DNA of 64,000 nucleotides from Varanus komodoensis (Eukaryota > Chordata > Lepidosauria > Squamata > Varanidae): positions 3,313,034-3,377,033 of the forward strand of contig NW_025335587.1 of NCBI RefSeq assembly GCF_004798865.1, in the 5' to 3' direction. Position 1 is the stretch's first letter, and every line of letters begins with the position of its first letter. A model generated the notes under the pieces. That model had not been told where the DNA came from. It was given only the letters and a program-made list of their open reading frames with translations, and searched no databases. A program made the position numbers and the translations under genes. Below are positions 47,961 to 60,800 of the stretch, one piece after another.

Positions 47961-50900
47961 TAAGAATTCACTGCATAGAAGACAATACCCATTTTGAATA
48001 ATATGTAAAAATGCCATTTGTGGACCTCTATAGACCAACCCGCCCCCCCCCAAAAAAAACCACCTTGCTCACAGGCACAAGGCTGAGACTTGTCTTTTCA
48101 TTCTGGTTTTGGCCAGTTTCTTCCTATGTTTAAAAAAATGGAAAATGAGCAAACCTGCACTGTCTTTCTCTTCTTCATACCAATTAAGTCAAAAGTAGAG
48201 TACAAGTTCTGTTTTAGTCGCAGCTCTCAGCTCCTGTGGTGACCTTGTAATTCATAAATAACTTTCTAAAAATGCAGATTAGGTTCTATACTTGAAAAAA
48301 TGTATCAAGTAATATAGCAAAAGGCAGTGCAGCAGTTTTTGTTAGCTTTGTTTTGTGTTTTGCCTTAGAGCAAATGCCAAGATGCTGTCACATGAGCTGT
48401 TTCCTGGTGAGTGTACCTGAAGCAAATTTGTGCAGCAGAGGAAAGAGAAATCCAAACTTGTTTGGCTTATACTCTTATTTTTCAAATATATTATGGTTAA
48501 GAGGAATAACTAGCCTGCAAATGTTACTTTTCCTAAAGGCAGTATGAATGAACTTAAAGAGTGATCCAGTTGAAAATAATTTCATAAGATGTGCGTTTTT
48601 TCTGTTTAATGAGACACAATGTAAAAGTCCTAATTATATATTTATTTATTTATTCTGTTTGCAGACTAATCTGATTTTTTTAGATAACCCTTGATTACTT
48701 TTGAATTATCCAGTTCCACACTGGTAATATTGAAAATAATGGACCAGCCTTAAAGGGCAAGGGTTAAATGTATGCATGTCTCAAATACGGTAGATATTGT
48801 TTTGTCACAAGATTGGCAGATGGAAAGCCAGATCCTTTTACATTCCTATCTGCATTGATTACAGAGGCATCTATCATCAGCTGATAATATGTTGTAGTAA
48901 CATTGGACTTTATTTGTGCCAGTGTTTCTTAAGTGTTGCGCAAGAAACACATTTAATGTGTTAATGAAACTTTAAACTGCTCTTTAATGTTGTATAAATG
49001 AGTTTTATACATTACACACATACTGAGCTAGTAATATAATGTGGTGTAGTTATCTTAGTCTAAAATGCTTAGAAGACACGAAGTAAAAGTATGATTGGGT
49101 CTGTTTTGACCTACACTATTCAAATATATAAATTTTCTGTATTTCTTCTGGTATATAACTAAGCTGTTTTGGAAAATCTTTAGCAGTCTTTCAAAAGCCT
49201 TTCTGCTGATTTCCATCCACCCTTAAGTAATATAGTGAGCATAAGAAACTGTATTATTCCATGTGAGAGGGAGATCAAAGTGCTTTCCAAATCCCTTAAT
49301 AGCTGTTCTAGCTATGAATGACACTTTTATTGTTAGAAACTGTAAATTAAAGTTTGAAACAATTTCACAGTTTGTTTCATTTTGCTATGTCAACATTTTG
49401 CTTTGAACTCAATTCTAGCTGTGTATCACCGAGTTGTTTGTTCACTGTTTGATATAAAACATTCAGTGCAGGCTCAATAGGATAAAAGCTAATTTAGATG
49501 TTATGTTGCCATCTGTTTGCAATACTATTCATACCAACATTCTAACATTAACAAAATTGAAGTGAATTATTCTATAAGTCACTGTTCTCTTGTCAATCAC
49601 TCCTTTATGCTCTATGATGTCAGTAAAAGGGAAAACACAGCTCTTATTTGCTTAGTAACATGTAGATCATCATTGACTGGTTTTCATATTTGTGCCAGGC
49701 CCATTGCTGTGAATGCCACAGCCTTGGTGTACCCAGACGTCTTGGACAGTTGGGTCAAAAGTCTGTACAGCGAATACTTTTGGAATACATCTGCTGTACA
49801 TTGAAACATCAGATACAGTGCAACTACTGCTTCCTTTCTAGTAAACTGGCTCTTCACTATGAAATAAACACAGTTTTTGCCTTGTATTCACCCATACGTA
49901 CCATCCATCAATCATTCTAACCTAATCTCCCTCCCCCTTTTCTATAATTGGCCTATTCGTTGATGAGAGAAAGAACACAGGGAAGATAATCTATATACCA
50001 TGGATGGAAACAGGATCCAAAATACGCAATATTAAATATGTTACTAGCAATAGCAAAGGAGCATAAGAAAGGTGGTGGTGGTCCTGGTGATGGCGGAGGA
50101 GGAGAAAAAGGAAAAATTGGAATCAATGTGCATGTCTGTATCCTACTTAAACAAACTGAACTTTGAGGATCACTGTAGTTAACTGATTTACATTACGCCT
50201 CTTAAGCCTTAGAATACTGCTCTGTATGGAGGTGCTGAAAGAGTTGGGGTTTTTATTTATTTTCCAGTGGCTATAACTAATTACTTGTATGAAGTGCATT
50301 TTCTGCTTAGTAATCATGCTGGAGCCACAGATTCTGACTCTTATTCTCAGCTGCATCATCAAATGCATAGGAAGCAGCCCAGAAGGCTTAAGTGATGAGG
50401 TGATCTTTAAGACATACATTGTTTGCCACACTATAGGCACAGAAGAATTTTAGCAATGGGAATTTGGAGTGAACTTCCCCCACCCCCAGTTTGAAACTCA
50501 GCAATTCTTAAAGGGACTTAAACCCACTGTCTTTTTTTTCTTTGCTTATTGTACTTAGCATCAGTCCGTCCATCTTTCTTTCCCTCCTTATTGTATATAT
50601 TGTTACCATATTGTGAGGAGTGGAGAAGACATCATCTCTTAAGCTGAAGGTTGTTTCCAGGCTGTTAGTGCAGACAACTCATTGGCCAGAAAGAATATAA
50701 AATGCACTTTAAAGTGATCCCTGGGCCACAAATGGTTATGCCACAATATGTGTTAGGTTTTGTTTTTTGTTTTTTTAACGAATACAAGATTTTTCACAGG
50801 CAATATTAGAAGTGTCTTAGACAAGTATAAAAGAAGAGAGAAATGTAGAAAAATAAATTAGCTTTTGCTAGTTCTTTTTATTTTTCCTCCTCTCTTCCTT

Positions 50901-51784
50901 TCCTGGCCACCTCTGATATAAGAAAAATATAAAATTGGCGAATGATGGCTGGGTCAGCCTGCAATTTTGGGGAATTCCTAGAAAATGCATGCATTTTTTC
51001 TGAGAACTCCCCCAAAAAGTTTAGAGCCATATTTTGAAATGAGCTGAATTTGGCTTTACTTATTTCTACTCATGCCTCCTTTATACTCTTTCCTGCAGAC
51101 CACAGTCAATTTTTGCTTGAGGGTATTCTGTTCTTGTTCTGCCTCAAGTCAGTCTAGTCTTGTTTTGGAAAAAATGGCTTATGTCTTTGGTTTCCTGTCT
51201 GGGTATAATAAAGCCTTCCTTCCTCTGTGGAAGTTCCTGCATCCAGCTACTTATTTTTATTCCCTTTTAGTTCCTTAATAATTTTTTCAAGCCTATGCAT
51301 TCCTGGACAGTATATTTCCTTCATCTGCTGTTCCAATGAATACCTATGTCTTTCCATTTCATGCAATATCACAATATTATAACCATTTTAAACATAGATA
51401 TTAGTTTAGTCATACAGAATGGAGTTGTGCATTAATTCAGTTTCTGTTAGTAAACACATAACATTTTTTTAAAAAAAAACCCTTATTAACCTATGTACCC
51501 TTTTCATTATGTTTTTGTGTTTTTCTAATTTTAAGGTTGATCTTCACTGTCCTTGCATGTAATTATATTTTAATTAAAAGATGCAAAAGTATATTGCACT
51601 TGCAATATCCTTCATTTAGGACTCAAAGTTTTTTAGAACATTTAAATAAAAGCATCTTTTAAAAGGGAGTAATCTGCTATAATTAAATCATAACTTTTAT
51701 TAACTTTGCCCCATTTTATGAATTAAGAATACAGTCTTATTGTCCTCAGGTTATGAGAGTATGTTGTATTGAACTTGTATTGAG

Positions 51785-52174
51785 CTTGGGTGTCCCAAAA
51801 TTTTTGACATTATTTGAAATGTGAATATCTGAGTAACTACATGTTCTGGGCAAACAAAATTAAATAGGCTTCATGTTGAACAATAAAAGATTTATTTATC
51901 AAAATTCAAACAAGAGATTCAAAGGGATGTAGATTTTATAACCAATTTCACAAAGCTTCACAAATGTTCAATATGTGTACCGCCTGTGATACGACATACG
52001 TCAAGTCTGTAGTTCACCTCCTGCCAAACAGGCTGTAGCATGTCTTGCGTAACATTGAGTAACTAATATTAGTTAGTTTTTACCCATTTTGTTAAAATTT
52101 GAGATCATTTGAGCAAGTATTGGCTATGTTATTAAACTACAAAATGATGTCACTTTTTTTGGAACACCCTGTAT
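51785..52174 (-). mobile_element. Internally deleted mariner/IS630-superfamily element (minus)
   Basis: On the minus strand the left end reads TACAGGGTGTTCCAAAAAAA (from 52174). The right end, reversed on the plus strand, is 'gggtgtcccaaaatttttga' near 51788. A TA lies next to the 52174 end. Between them the minus strand encodes only the last 32 or so residues of a transposase ending RLDVCRITGGTHIEHL and stop (51958-51960). The C terminus RxDVCRxTxGxHIEHL is, from memory, typical of transposases abundant in arthropod genomes. At about 390 bp most of the gene is missing. Confidence 0.7.
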
Positions 52175-52746
52175 ATTGCACATATTCCAGCTATAATGTT
52201 GCCTTGTCATATCTAATGACAAGCTTGATCTTAAAAAAAAAAAAAAACTATTAGCATATCAAAATACTTGCTTTGTTCTTCTAAACTGCTAGTTCCTGCT
52301 AGGAACTTGAGAAGGGGAGAGGAATATATCATCCTGTCCTGATTTTTTCCACTGTCTTACTTCTACATATTTATTTTGGTATTGAATTAGACTTGAAAGT
52401 ATTTGTTGTGACTTAAATGAGAATAAATGGAAATAGAGTTTGAATAGCTTGGATTCACCTTCCCTTTTAGATTTAGAGTCATCTGCAATCCCTGTTAGCA
52501 TCAACTTGCACAAATAAGTTGATCAGTTCTACCATAACCTTTTTTCAGGGTTACTTGCCTATTTTCCTATATTTCCAAACTTGGATATTTATGCTAATAA
52601 TCCAAATATTAACCCTATCTAAGAGACAGTCTAAGCACTTTTAAACAAGCATGCTTAACCTAAAGACTTTTATTTTGCTGAAAAAGCAGTAGCAGAACCC
52701 TGATCTGAAATGTGCCCTTGATCTGGATCAGGACGTGTTAACAGTA

Positions 52747-53156
52747 CAGGCAGTCCCCGAGTTTAGGACCTTCCAAGTTACAAACAACCCATACTTACGA
52801 ACAAACTGTCTCAAAATGTATTAAGAAAAATACTGCGTAAAATCATTTTCACCCTAGAGAAAGAGCAAAAGGAGAGGGAGGGAAGGCCTCCAAAACATGC
52901 CTTCCTGCCCCACCCATCTGGAGAGAGAAATCTCTCCTGCATTTCCTTGCTGCAAAGAGGCAGCACTGGTGAGTTTGGTCAGCAGGTTGGGACCTAGAGA
53001 TATTTACGGTTTTTCCACTTGCATGGAGGTCCGGCACCCAACCCCTGTGAATGTGGAGGGCGTACTATATGTGATCTGACTTAGATACAAATTCAACTTA
53101 AAGACAAATTTCCATTTTCTCAGGAATGGAACTAGTTTGTAACCTGGGGACTGCTG
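52747..53156. mobile_element. pogo/Tigger-like MITE, probably nested, between TA dinucleotides
   Basis: The left tip 'caggcagtccccgagttta' and the reversed right tip 'cagcagtccccaggttacaa' are inverted, with TA at 52745-52746 and 53157-53158. 'aagttacaaacaacccatac' and 'acttagatacaaattcaact' are inner parts of the arms. Inside, 'ggtccggcacccaacccctg' and 'gaatgtggagggcgtactat' look like the end of a second element of the same broad group, pointing to nesting. Confidence 0.6.
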
Positions 53157-53735
53157 TATTCTAATGAGAATTGCTTCCACTTGGCTGCTTTGTGATTCCA
53201 AAAATGCTGTTTACTTCAAGAACCAACTTTGGAGGAAATATTCAGGAGGCTGATGACTGCAAGAAATTGGCATAAGGTTTTTTTTTCCTGATTTGGGTTA
53301 AAAGCATGTTTTGGATCAGGGCCATGCAACTATTTTTACTGAAAATAAGTGACCAGGTTGAACATACTTTTTAAAGCAGATCACTAATGATACATATAGA
53401 CTAGACTTACACAATCATGGAAGGGGAAATAAATCATGGTGGTTTATTTTCCTTATTGTGTATGCTGTGGAAATTGCAAAATCATCCTCATGCATATAGT
53501 TTGTTGTGTCATGCAAATGTCTAGGGTGGATTGATACCATTTTTGACAGGGCCCTCAGAACACATAGGCTCTTGTAGAATGCTTGGGTAGTTTGTTAATC
53601 ATGGCAGGAAAACAGCCTTGCTGGGTTTGTATGATATGGCAAGCCACAATGATAATTATGCATATTCCTTTGCCATGCATGGCAAGAGAAATATACCACT
53701 GTAGTTTCTTTCCCCCTCTGTGATCATATCAACAG

Positions 53736-53791
53736 GCCTGACCCTGAAGTTCATGTTCGATATGGGGAAGGTACTTTCACCTTCATCTTAG
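53736..53791 (+). other. ZFYVE9: Candidate ZFYVE9 non-coding exon 2
   Basis: A 56-nt exon candidate with a strong acceptor (pyrimidine run 'tttctttccccctctgtgat' then 'caacag') and a near-perfect donor 'cttag|gtaagtg'. It lies between CpG-island exon 1 and the start-codon exon. It contains a short upstream ORF, MFDMGKVLSPSS, ATG at 53753 and stop TAG ending exactly at the last exon base. The splice signals are seen; usage as an exon is inferred. Confidence 0.5.
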
Positions 53792-54896
53792 GTAAGTGTT
53801 TTTGTGGATGGCTGAATACCTGAAAACAATCTAGAAAAAGGGATGGATTAAATTTCTGGCTTCCATATGTTATCGTTTCTCATGTACTTGTAACAAAACC
53901 TACTTGCTAGTACCCTCTTTCATCTATGGATTTATATTAGTTTCAAGCCAGCCAAAGAATAGTTAATCTTATCATAGAATACTAGATTTGCTTTAATTCA
54001 TGGACTTAAGCAATCTAATGAAAATATGAGTCTACAAAAACTAAGTGCTATTAGACGCTCTAATGTTTATTGCAGTGTGACATTAAACAATATATCTTTG
54101 TACCATAGCTAAGGGCAGATCTCACTAGTAACTACTAAAAAAAATTACCTCTCCTTTCAGGTTTGCATGTTGCAGGATTGTATCATGATACCTTCATTAT
54201 CTTAAAGCTTGGCTGTTCTCTAGCCGGAATGTTTTTTGACTCTGCTGCTGGCACTATATTACATATGGAAGTACTAGCTCACATAGGAATGAGATGCAAT
54301 TCAGGATGATAATAATAAACTAATTTGACCCTATCCTTCCCCATTTTTCCTGTATCTCTTTACAAGGCTCTGTAAGTTCAAATGAGGGCCTTCTAGGCTT
54401 TAAAAGGGTATACTAAGAAAGCAAATATATGATGATAACCAATATGGTGTCCTTCCCTAGTGAATGTTGGTAGTGCTCATTTAGATATTTCTTTGAGTTT
54501 GCTTTTCTGGCTACCTGAACCAGTTTAGAGAAGGTTATGTTTATCAGGTAGTTTTAATGGGCTTTAAGAAAGAAATATTGCTATCTTATCTTAGTGAAAA
54601 TTGACCAAAAACACCTACCTTTCCTATCACATTAGGAAATCTAATGTGTGGTGTTTGTTTCATTTTTAGGATCAAGAAGAACATATGGATTCAATTCAAC
54701 CAGCTGATTGTGCAGTATATGCTATGGATAAGCATTGTCTCAGTTGTTTCTTAATGCATGTATAGGACAAAAAGGTACAGCGCTGTTTACTATTAAATCT
54801 ATACAGGATTTGAATAAAGAGTCAGTCATGTAAGTTCTGTTCTTTATTCGTAACCTTAAAGTTTGTATCCTTGGGATGTCGGGATGTCACTAGCTA

Positions 54897-54980
54897 ATGC
54901 AGTCCTATGCACGTTTATTTTCAATAAGTCTTATTAAGAAAAGTGGCACTTACAGCCAGGTAAGTGTTATAGGATCGAGC
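54897..54980. repeat. Palindromic repeat family A copy
   Basis: 'tgcagtcctatgcacgttta' is the inverse of 'aagtgttataggatcgagc' with changes; the inner arms are 'ataagtcttatt' and 'gtggcacttac'. Confidence 0.6.
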
Positions 54981-54992
54981 TTTCATCATCAT

Positions 54993-55208
54993 CTTGTATT
55001 GACATTTTCCCTCTTGTGAGAAACCCAAGTCATTTTACATAGCCCTATTCTGCTTCATTTTATCCTCACAGCAGCAACCCTGTGATGTGAGGTTAGGCTG
55101 AGAGTGAATGACTGGCCTAAGGTGAGCTTCATGGTTGAGTGGGGACTAGAACCTGAATCCTCCAGATTCCCCAGTGCAAAGGTCTAACTACCACACCGCA
55201 CTGGCTCT
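54993..55208 (-). mobile_element. tRNA-derived SINE (minus)
   Basis: The reversed head 'taactaccacaccgcactgg' is at about 55186-55205, the B-box side 'ggggactagaacctgaatcc' near 55141, and the central 'gaggttaggctgagagtgaa' near 55089. Same family as 34428-34656. Confidence 0.8.
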
Positions 55209-55864
55209 CTGGTTTTAGTAATCTTGCGTACCTTTTTCCTTAAACTGTGCTTAGTGATAATAAGATCATAGCTGCTGTGCAAAGCTGACTTAAAGAAATA
55301 CTCCAGTGGAGTTGGCCCCTCCTCCCACCCAGGAAAGGAAAGGATAGTTCTGGAAAGAAATGTAAACTTGTTTGCTGGATTTTGGAAAAAATCCTGAGGA
55401 GTAATGGATCACGCAAATTCCTCAATTAAGGAATTTTCTGTATTCAATAATCATTTTTTCAATTAATTGAAGTGCTTGGAATCTGAAATGAAATGAAAAT
55501 ATAGCAAGGTTTAGTTTTGTTCCTTCATTTGGCAATATCAGGTTTACTCTTAATGCATGGAGTCCTCCAATAAGATTTACAATAAAAAATAATTTGTTTA
55601 AAATGTAGTAAATTAAAATATCTGAGCCTTTGCACTTGAAAATTATCTTTGAGATTATATTTGTCCCAGCCAAAACCCCCTTGTCCTGTCAAAACACCCT
55701 TTTAAAGGGGATCCTAGCTAGTAACCCGACAAAATTCTTTCCCCAGAAAAAGTATATGGTAAGCACTTTTGCTCTTTCCTGAGTTCCTAGACTCTAGTAC
55801 CTAGGAAAAAGTACAAATTGTGCCTTACCCTCAGGACATTGGTGTGAAAAAGGGGGGGGGTGTA

Positions 55865-55955
55865 AATCATATTCCATTTTCATGGAATATGGAATCATAT
55901 TCCATATTCATATTTCATGGAATCATATTCCATTCCATTTTCATGAGAAAAAATT
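55865..55955. repeat. AT-rich cluster of 'atattccat' inverted and direct repeats
   Basis: The word 'atattccat' or its reverse 'atggaatat' recurs several times in about 90 bp, in both orientations, next to a G homopolymer (55851-55860). It may be a decayed microsatellite or a local duplication. Confidence 0.55.
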
Positions 55956-57810
55956 ACGGCATTGGTTTTTCTTAGCAGCTAACTTTTAAGAACTGTCAAA
56001 AGAAACCAAAAATGGGTGGTGGTGGGGAACTATTTGGAGCCTCTTTGGGGCTTTATCTAGGGCTGATACCTGCTACAACTTGAGCATTGGTCCATGTTGC
56101 CCTAGCCAAGGATTCAATTTCTAGCATTTGTGCAACTGTAAACCTCTGCATTTATGCAGGAATGACTAAAATAATTTTTACATATTTGCATAATATCATT
56201 GGGCCCCCCCAAAAATAAATATCCACTGACAGGCGAGATTCTGAAGGTTGACTATCAAGCTGGCTTTTGTGATTTCTGGTGGGGTGAAAGGAGTAAAAAG
56301 AGAAAAAGATATAGTGAGAGGAAAATGGTTATAAGCACAGCAGGGAGAGGAGAGACAAGTCAGTCTTGCCATGTTATCCCCTGGGTTACCTGTGGGAGTA
56401 TCAAAGGAGAGAGAAGAGACCAAGAACACACTGGCTGTTTAGCTGGCCTTTATTTGACTATTTGTTTGCATAATAACCAGCCCATTGTGACTTATTGCTA
56501 AGAAGGATTATCATGATGGGCATTATGTCTCCAGTTAGCTGGATGGCTGAACTTGTCCTGATCCATAAAAGTGAAAACTATAAAAGCAAATTTCACTTGC
56601 CATGTTAAAGCTAGGAATGTCTCTGTGTTGTTGTAATATAATATATTTGCAGTGACATAGCTCCATCTATTTACTGTTGTGTGCATTCATGCACCTTTGG
56701 GTTCTTCCCCTACAACACATACACAATTGTATTTATATAAATATATCCACCTAATAGATGTTACTGGGCAGTATCTAGTGGGTGCAATGGCTAACTTACA
56801 TTATGTTGAGCTAATAAAAATCCTAGCACTATGCCAATAGCCTTAGCTGACACGACAATTTCTCTGAGAAATAAAATCCTATGGCTGCTTGACTAAATCT
56901 AGAGAGGCATAGGATTTTTTGAAACCCCATTTCTCACCTTGGAAACTTGATCCACAGTTGGAGCTGGGACTCTGAACTCAGAACAACCCTCTCCCTGCCC
57001 TCACAGCCAGCACTACCCCCTCCTTGCACTTGAGCTGCAGTTTTGAGGTCATATCAGCAACCTCAGAGAGGCTTTTTTGGGTATCCTAGAGGAAAGGAGG
57101 AGCCAGGTGTTGTTACAATATGAAGTATCCAGGTCATGCCTCAGTTCTTCCTCCTTGCACTCTAAGATACAAAACTTGGATGTCATTTAAGCCGTTTAAG
57201 TGTTTTGCAGAGCAAGTGCAAAGGCAATCTTTGCTCCCTTCATAGGATGCCTATAAAGCTCAGAGTTTGGATGGTTATTGGTATTCATATTAGTTTGTAC
57301 CCTAACTTTGTGTCTTTATCTTTATCTTCAATGGAATCTATGTTTTTATGTCAAATGTAAAATCATATTTATTTTAATATTTTTCTATTAATAATCCACT
57401 TTCTATTGCTTTTAGTCAGCTTTTGAACTTTATATACAAATATTGGCAGTATCAACTAACTCATATTTAATTGGCTGCTTTTAAAAGTAACTGGTTATAT
57501 AAATCTCCCCCCAAATAATTTTTTAAAGAAAAATAAGTAACCAGCATTTAAATCAAACTTAAGCAGTTATGTATTAATTGCAAAAGTTATCAAATTTAAT
57601 TTGTATCTGACTGATTCATACTGATGAGGAAATAAGGAATCGGAACTAACATGGTTTTATCACCTGACTTTTGAAATACTGTAACATGCTCTTGAATTTT
57701 TATTGAAAACAATTACAAGCTGGTTTAAATGTTAAGGTTGGGAGTAGTCTAAAAGTTGCACTCAAACTTCAGAATATTCAGAAGTTTGTAACTGGCTGTC
57801 TACTTGACAG

Positions 57811-57845
57811 GTTCAGACAAGGAGCTGGGTAGCATTTCCTGACAA
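57811..57845 (+). other. ZFYVE9: ZFYVE9 leader segment of the start-codon exon
   Basis: The acceptor 'ctgtctacttgacag' at 57796-57810 places the exon start 35 nt before the ATG. The ATG context is 'acaaATGg', with A at -3 and G at +4, a good Kozak match. Confidence 0.6.
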
Positions 57846-60800
57846 ATGGAGAACTATTTCCAGGCAGAAGCTTATAACCTTGATAAGGTTTTAGATGAGT
57901 TTGAACAAAATGAAGGTAAGTAACTTTTGACAGGGCTGAAGATTATCTGTGGCTCTAGTTGTATTTGTATTTTCTATTCCATTGTAGCTGCCATCTATGT
58001 ACTTCCTAGGAAAAAATTGGAAAAGGACACTGAACAGGTTTAGACCCATGGATTAATTGCCCACTTTTAATCTTGAAATTCTAGAATTGCCCAAATACAG
58101 TCTAGTTAATGGCCAGCTAACATTGAATGAATATTGATTTGGATTTAGATATAGGCATGTACAACGAGGCTTAAGGAAGTGGATTTTCCTACCTCTTTTC
58201 CATGACAGTCCTTTGAAAAATGTTACACAGAGGGTCTGGCGATTCTGCTGACTGAGAGAGGCTGTGTTGTGGTGTAGGGATCTTGGTGGAGGGGGCGGGT
58301 TGCTTTCCTCTCAGTCCTATCTCCACCAGCCTGTACTTGTATCATTCAGCAGTGTCCTCAAACCATTTGTAACGTTTTCATGGGGCTAGAGGGGTTTCCA
58401 TGGGGCTGAGCATTTAAGTAATATGCTTCTGTACTAATTAATAGTAAAATTAATTAGTACTATTTTATTAGTGCCAGAATAAAACAAACCCTGAATAATA
58501 AATAACTGGGTTTCAAAGTTTAATATAGAAACAGATATTACATGTGATGTGATCTTATACAGATTACTTGAGGGAGACATTGTGAACTCATTGTGCATAC
58601 TGTGCATATGTATAGATTCTACACTGCAGAGCGAGGAATGGGGAAGCAAAAGTAATTGTTGTTAACTATGTTATGGTTGTAATTGTTATGAAGTGTCCAG
58701 AATGCTTAAGGTATTAGTATAGAAATGTAATAAGTTTTAAAAACTGTGTTTTTACTATATGCAGTTTTGCATCTGTTTTAGTAAAAACACAAATCACTAA
58801 TATTAGATAGTTTATTTAATCATGTGACTGATGTCTTTATTAACTGTCTTGGTAGGTGAATCAAGAATTGCTCCAATATTATACTTCATTTCTAATTGAA
58901 TTGTGCTTGGCCTCTTCACAGTACTTTAAGCTGGTGTTAAAAATGCAGCTTGTTCAAGATGTTTTTTTTCTTAAAGGGTATACATGGTTTCAGGTTCTTT
59001 TAAATGTTGATCTGCTTAAACTATGCAATACAAACTTTGTTTCTTCTGGTTGCATCTTTAAGCTGCTGGTAGTTGTGGCTGTTTCATAGCTATTTATGTT
59101 TAAATATATTGTAAATAATCTTATGAAAGCTGGGAGGGATAGACCATCAAAGTGACAACAAAAAACACCTAATACATCAAAATGCTCTTACAAGTTCCTT
59201 TTATAATAAAGATGTTAGCATGGGCAGGATGTATGTATTTATAAAGAGATAAAACCTTTTTCATATTACCGTTTGTGGAACTAGGGCATTCTGGTATATG
59301 AAAATAGTAACATTGGAAGTATACGAATCTAAATAGATCTGTGCTGGGATTAGGCAAAAGGTTAATCAAGTTCAACATCTTGTTTTCCACACTGGCCAGC
59401 CAGGTGCCTCTGGGAAGCCCATAAATAGAATATGAAGGCAATAGCTTGCATCTGCTTTGGCTTTCCAACAATTGATAGTGAGATATATACTTCTGAACCT
59501 GGTGGTTCCTTATTACTGTTGATGGCATTCTCTTCCACAAATTAGGCTAATCCTTTGTAAAGGCAGCTAAGCAGACACATTGTGGCAACAAACTTCATGC
59601 CTCTATGAAATTCAGTTTTTGGTATTTAATAAAACTGGAACTATGTAAGTGCTGTTAATTTGTCCTTTTTTGGTACTCTTTTGGGGGGTTAAAATTTATC
59701 CTTTTGTTTGACTAGTGTTAATTGTTAGGGCTTGGTCATAGAGTAGTTTTTCTTTCAATAACAAAAATATGGTTGACTTGTGGTAATACCTTGTAAGACC
59801 AATTGCTTCCCATCTGTTTTTTCCTCTTACAGTGCTAAAAGATGTTAATGCAAAAAGCATTTATAATGTCTGGTAACAATATGTGTCAAAGGAGAAAGTA
59901 TAGCAGAAGCCTGAAAGGCAAGTGGTAGGGGAAGAGCTGTTGGAGAGAGAAAGAGAACAGAAGCTTGTAAGCAGAGGCACAGTGTGAGCACTGTGTTTGA
60001 GAGTGAACATTCTGTAGAATTGCTTTGCTGCTACTGCTATTGATTTATGTGTGCCAAGAAGAAAAACAGTGAAGACAGAAGAGATCTCCAGTTCTTTCCG
60101 TCATGGTCTCCAGTCTCATATTTTTTTGCTACCTTTCCCCAAGCATGCAGAACTCAGCAGCAGCAACAGGTAGCTTAGTGGGGTGAGCCTAGCCCTTTTA
60201 TCCAGTTTTGTTTCTTTGTTTGACTGCTGTGACTCCCTGTACATTAAAGTTTCCCTGATCAAAACCACAACAAACAGTTCTTAAAGTGCCAGTCTTTTTT
60301 CCTCAAAGTGAAACAGAACTGCAAATTGACAAGTACGTACGTAGAACAATACTTTTAGGAAGATTGCTTTGACTGGTTTTGCTGTGTGTGGATAATAGCC
60401 CTTGGGTACACTTTGCCAAAATCTTGATATTTATGGCACTGTTGAAGATATGGAAGACTAAAAGTCCATTGATATTACACAAGAAATCTGTGTTTGCATT
60501 TCATACATCATAAAAAAGTAGTAGGAGCGTAGATTAGGATGGACTGCACAATGCACTCTTGATTGCAGGGAGGCTGACTGTTTCTCTGCAAACTGCAATA
60601 TCATTGACTTACACCCTCCAGTTACTATTTGCCTTGGAAAAGGGCATTCTTATTGCAGTGAATAACAGCATCTTGGACTGGGGGTGATGGGTTTGGCCTG
60701 GTACTAATGAACAGGAGGGAGGGCTCCAATAACTGTAAGCAAACTTTCTTTTTTGCAGCCTGTCCATGTTTGAATGTGCGTCACAAAGTTTTGGCAACTA

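Larger units (their letters stand above)
37299..53735 (+). other. ZFYVE9 intron 1 (5'-UTR intron)
   Basis: About 16.4 kb with no coding exon. It carries L2 pieces (43585, 44690, 46427, 47050), a CR1/L3 fragment (47440), a SINE (42527), a Tc1 transposon (44794), a mariner-type element (51785), a pogo-type element (52747) and palindromic repeats. Stretches 37810-40880, 41340-42520, 42740-43580, 47960-51780 and 52180-52740 show nothing I can name, apart from homopolymer runs at 39205, 41519 and 52233. Confidence 0.55.
53792..57810 (+). other. ZFYVE9 intron before the start-codon exon
   Basis: Apart from the SINE at 54993, the family A copy at 54897 and the repeat cluster at 55865, I see nothing that I can name. 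56880-57180 is GC-richer with a 'gcataggatt' edge and resembles the unnamed dispersed repeat only loosely. Confidence 0.4.

Noticed and set aside
49690-49804. Open frame 'VNATALVYPDVLDSWVKSLY' that looks protein-like
   Set aside because: It is short, has no splice sites in phase with a neighbour and I recognise no family; it may be a conserved non-coding element or chance.
54666-54775. Possible extra exon after the acceptor 'tttcatttttag'
   Set aside because: No good donor follows at a sensible distance, and the three frames carry no recognised ZFYVE9 sequence.
59880-60310. Element-like block ending after an ATTAAA, suggestive of a solo LTR
   Set aside because: No matching terminal or flanking repeats could be confirmed by eye and no family is recognisable, so it is not listed as an old virus copy.
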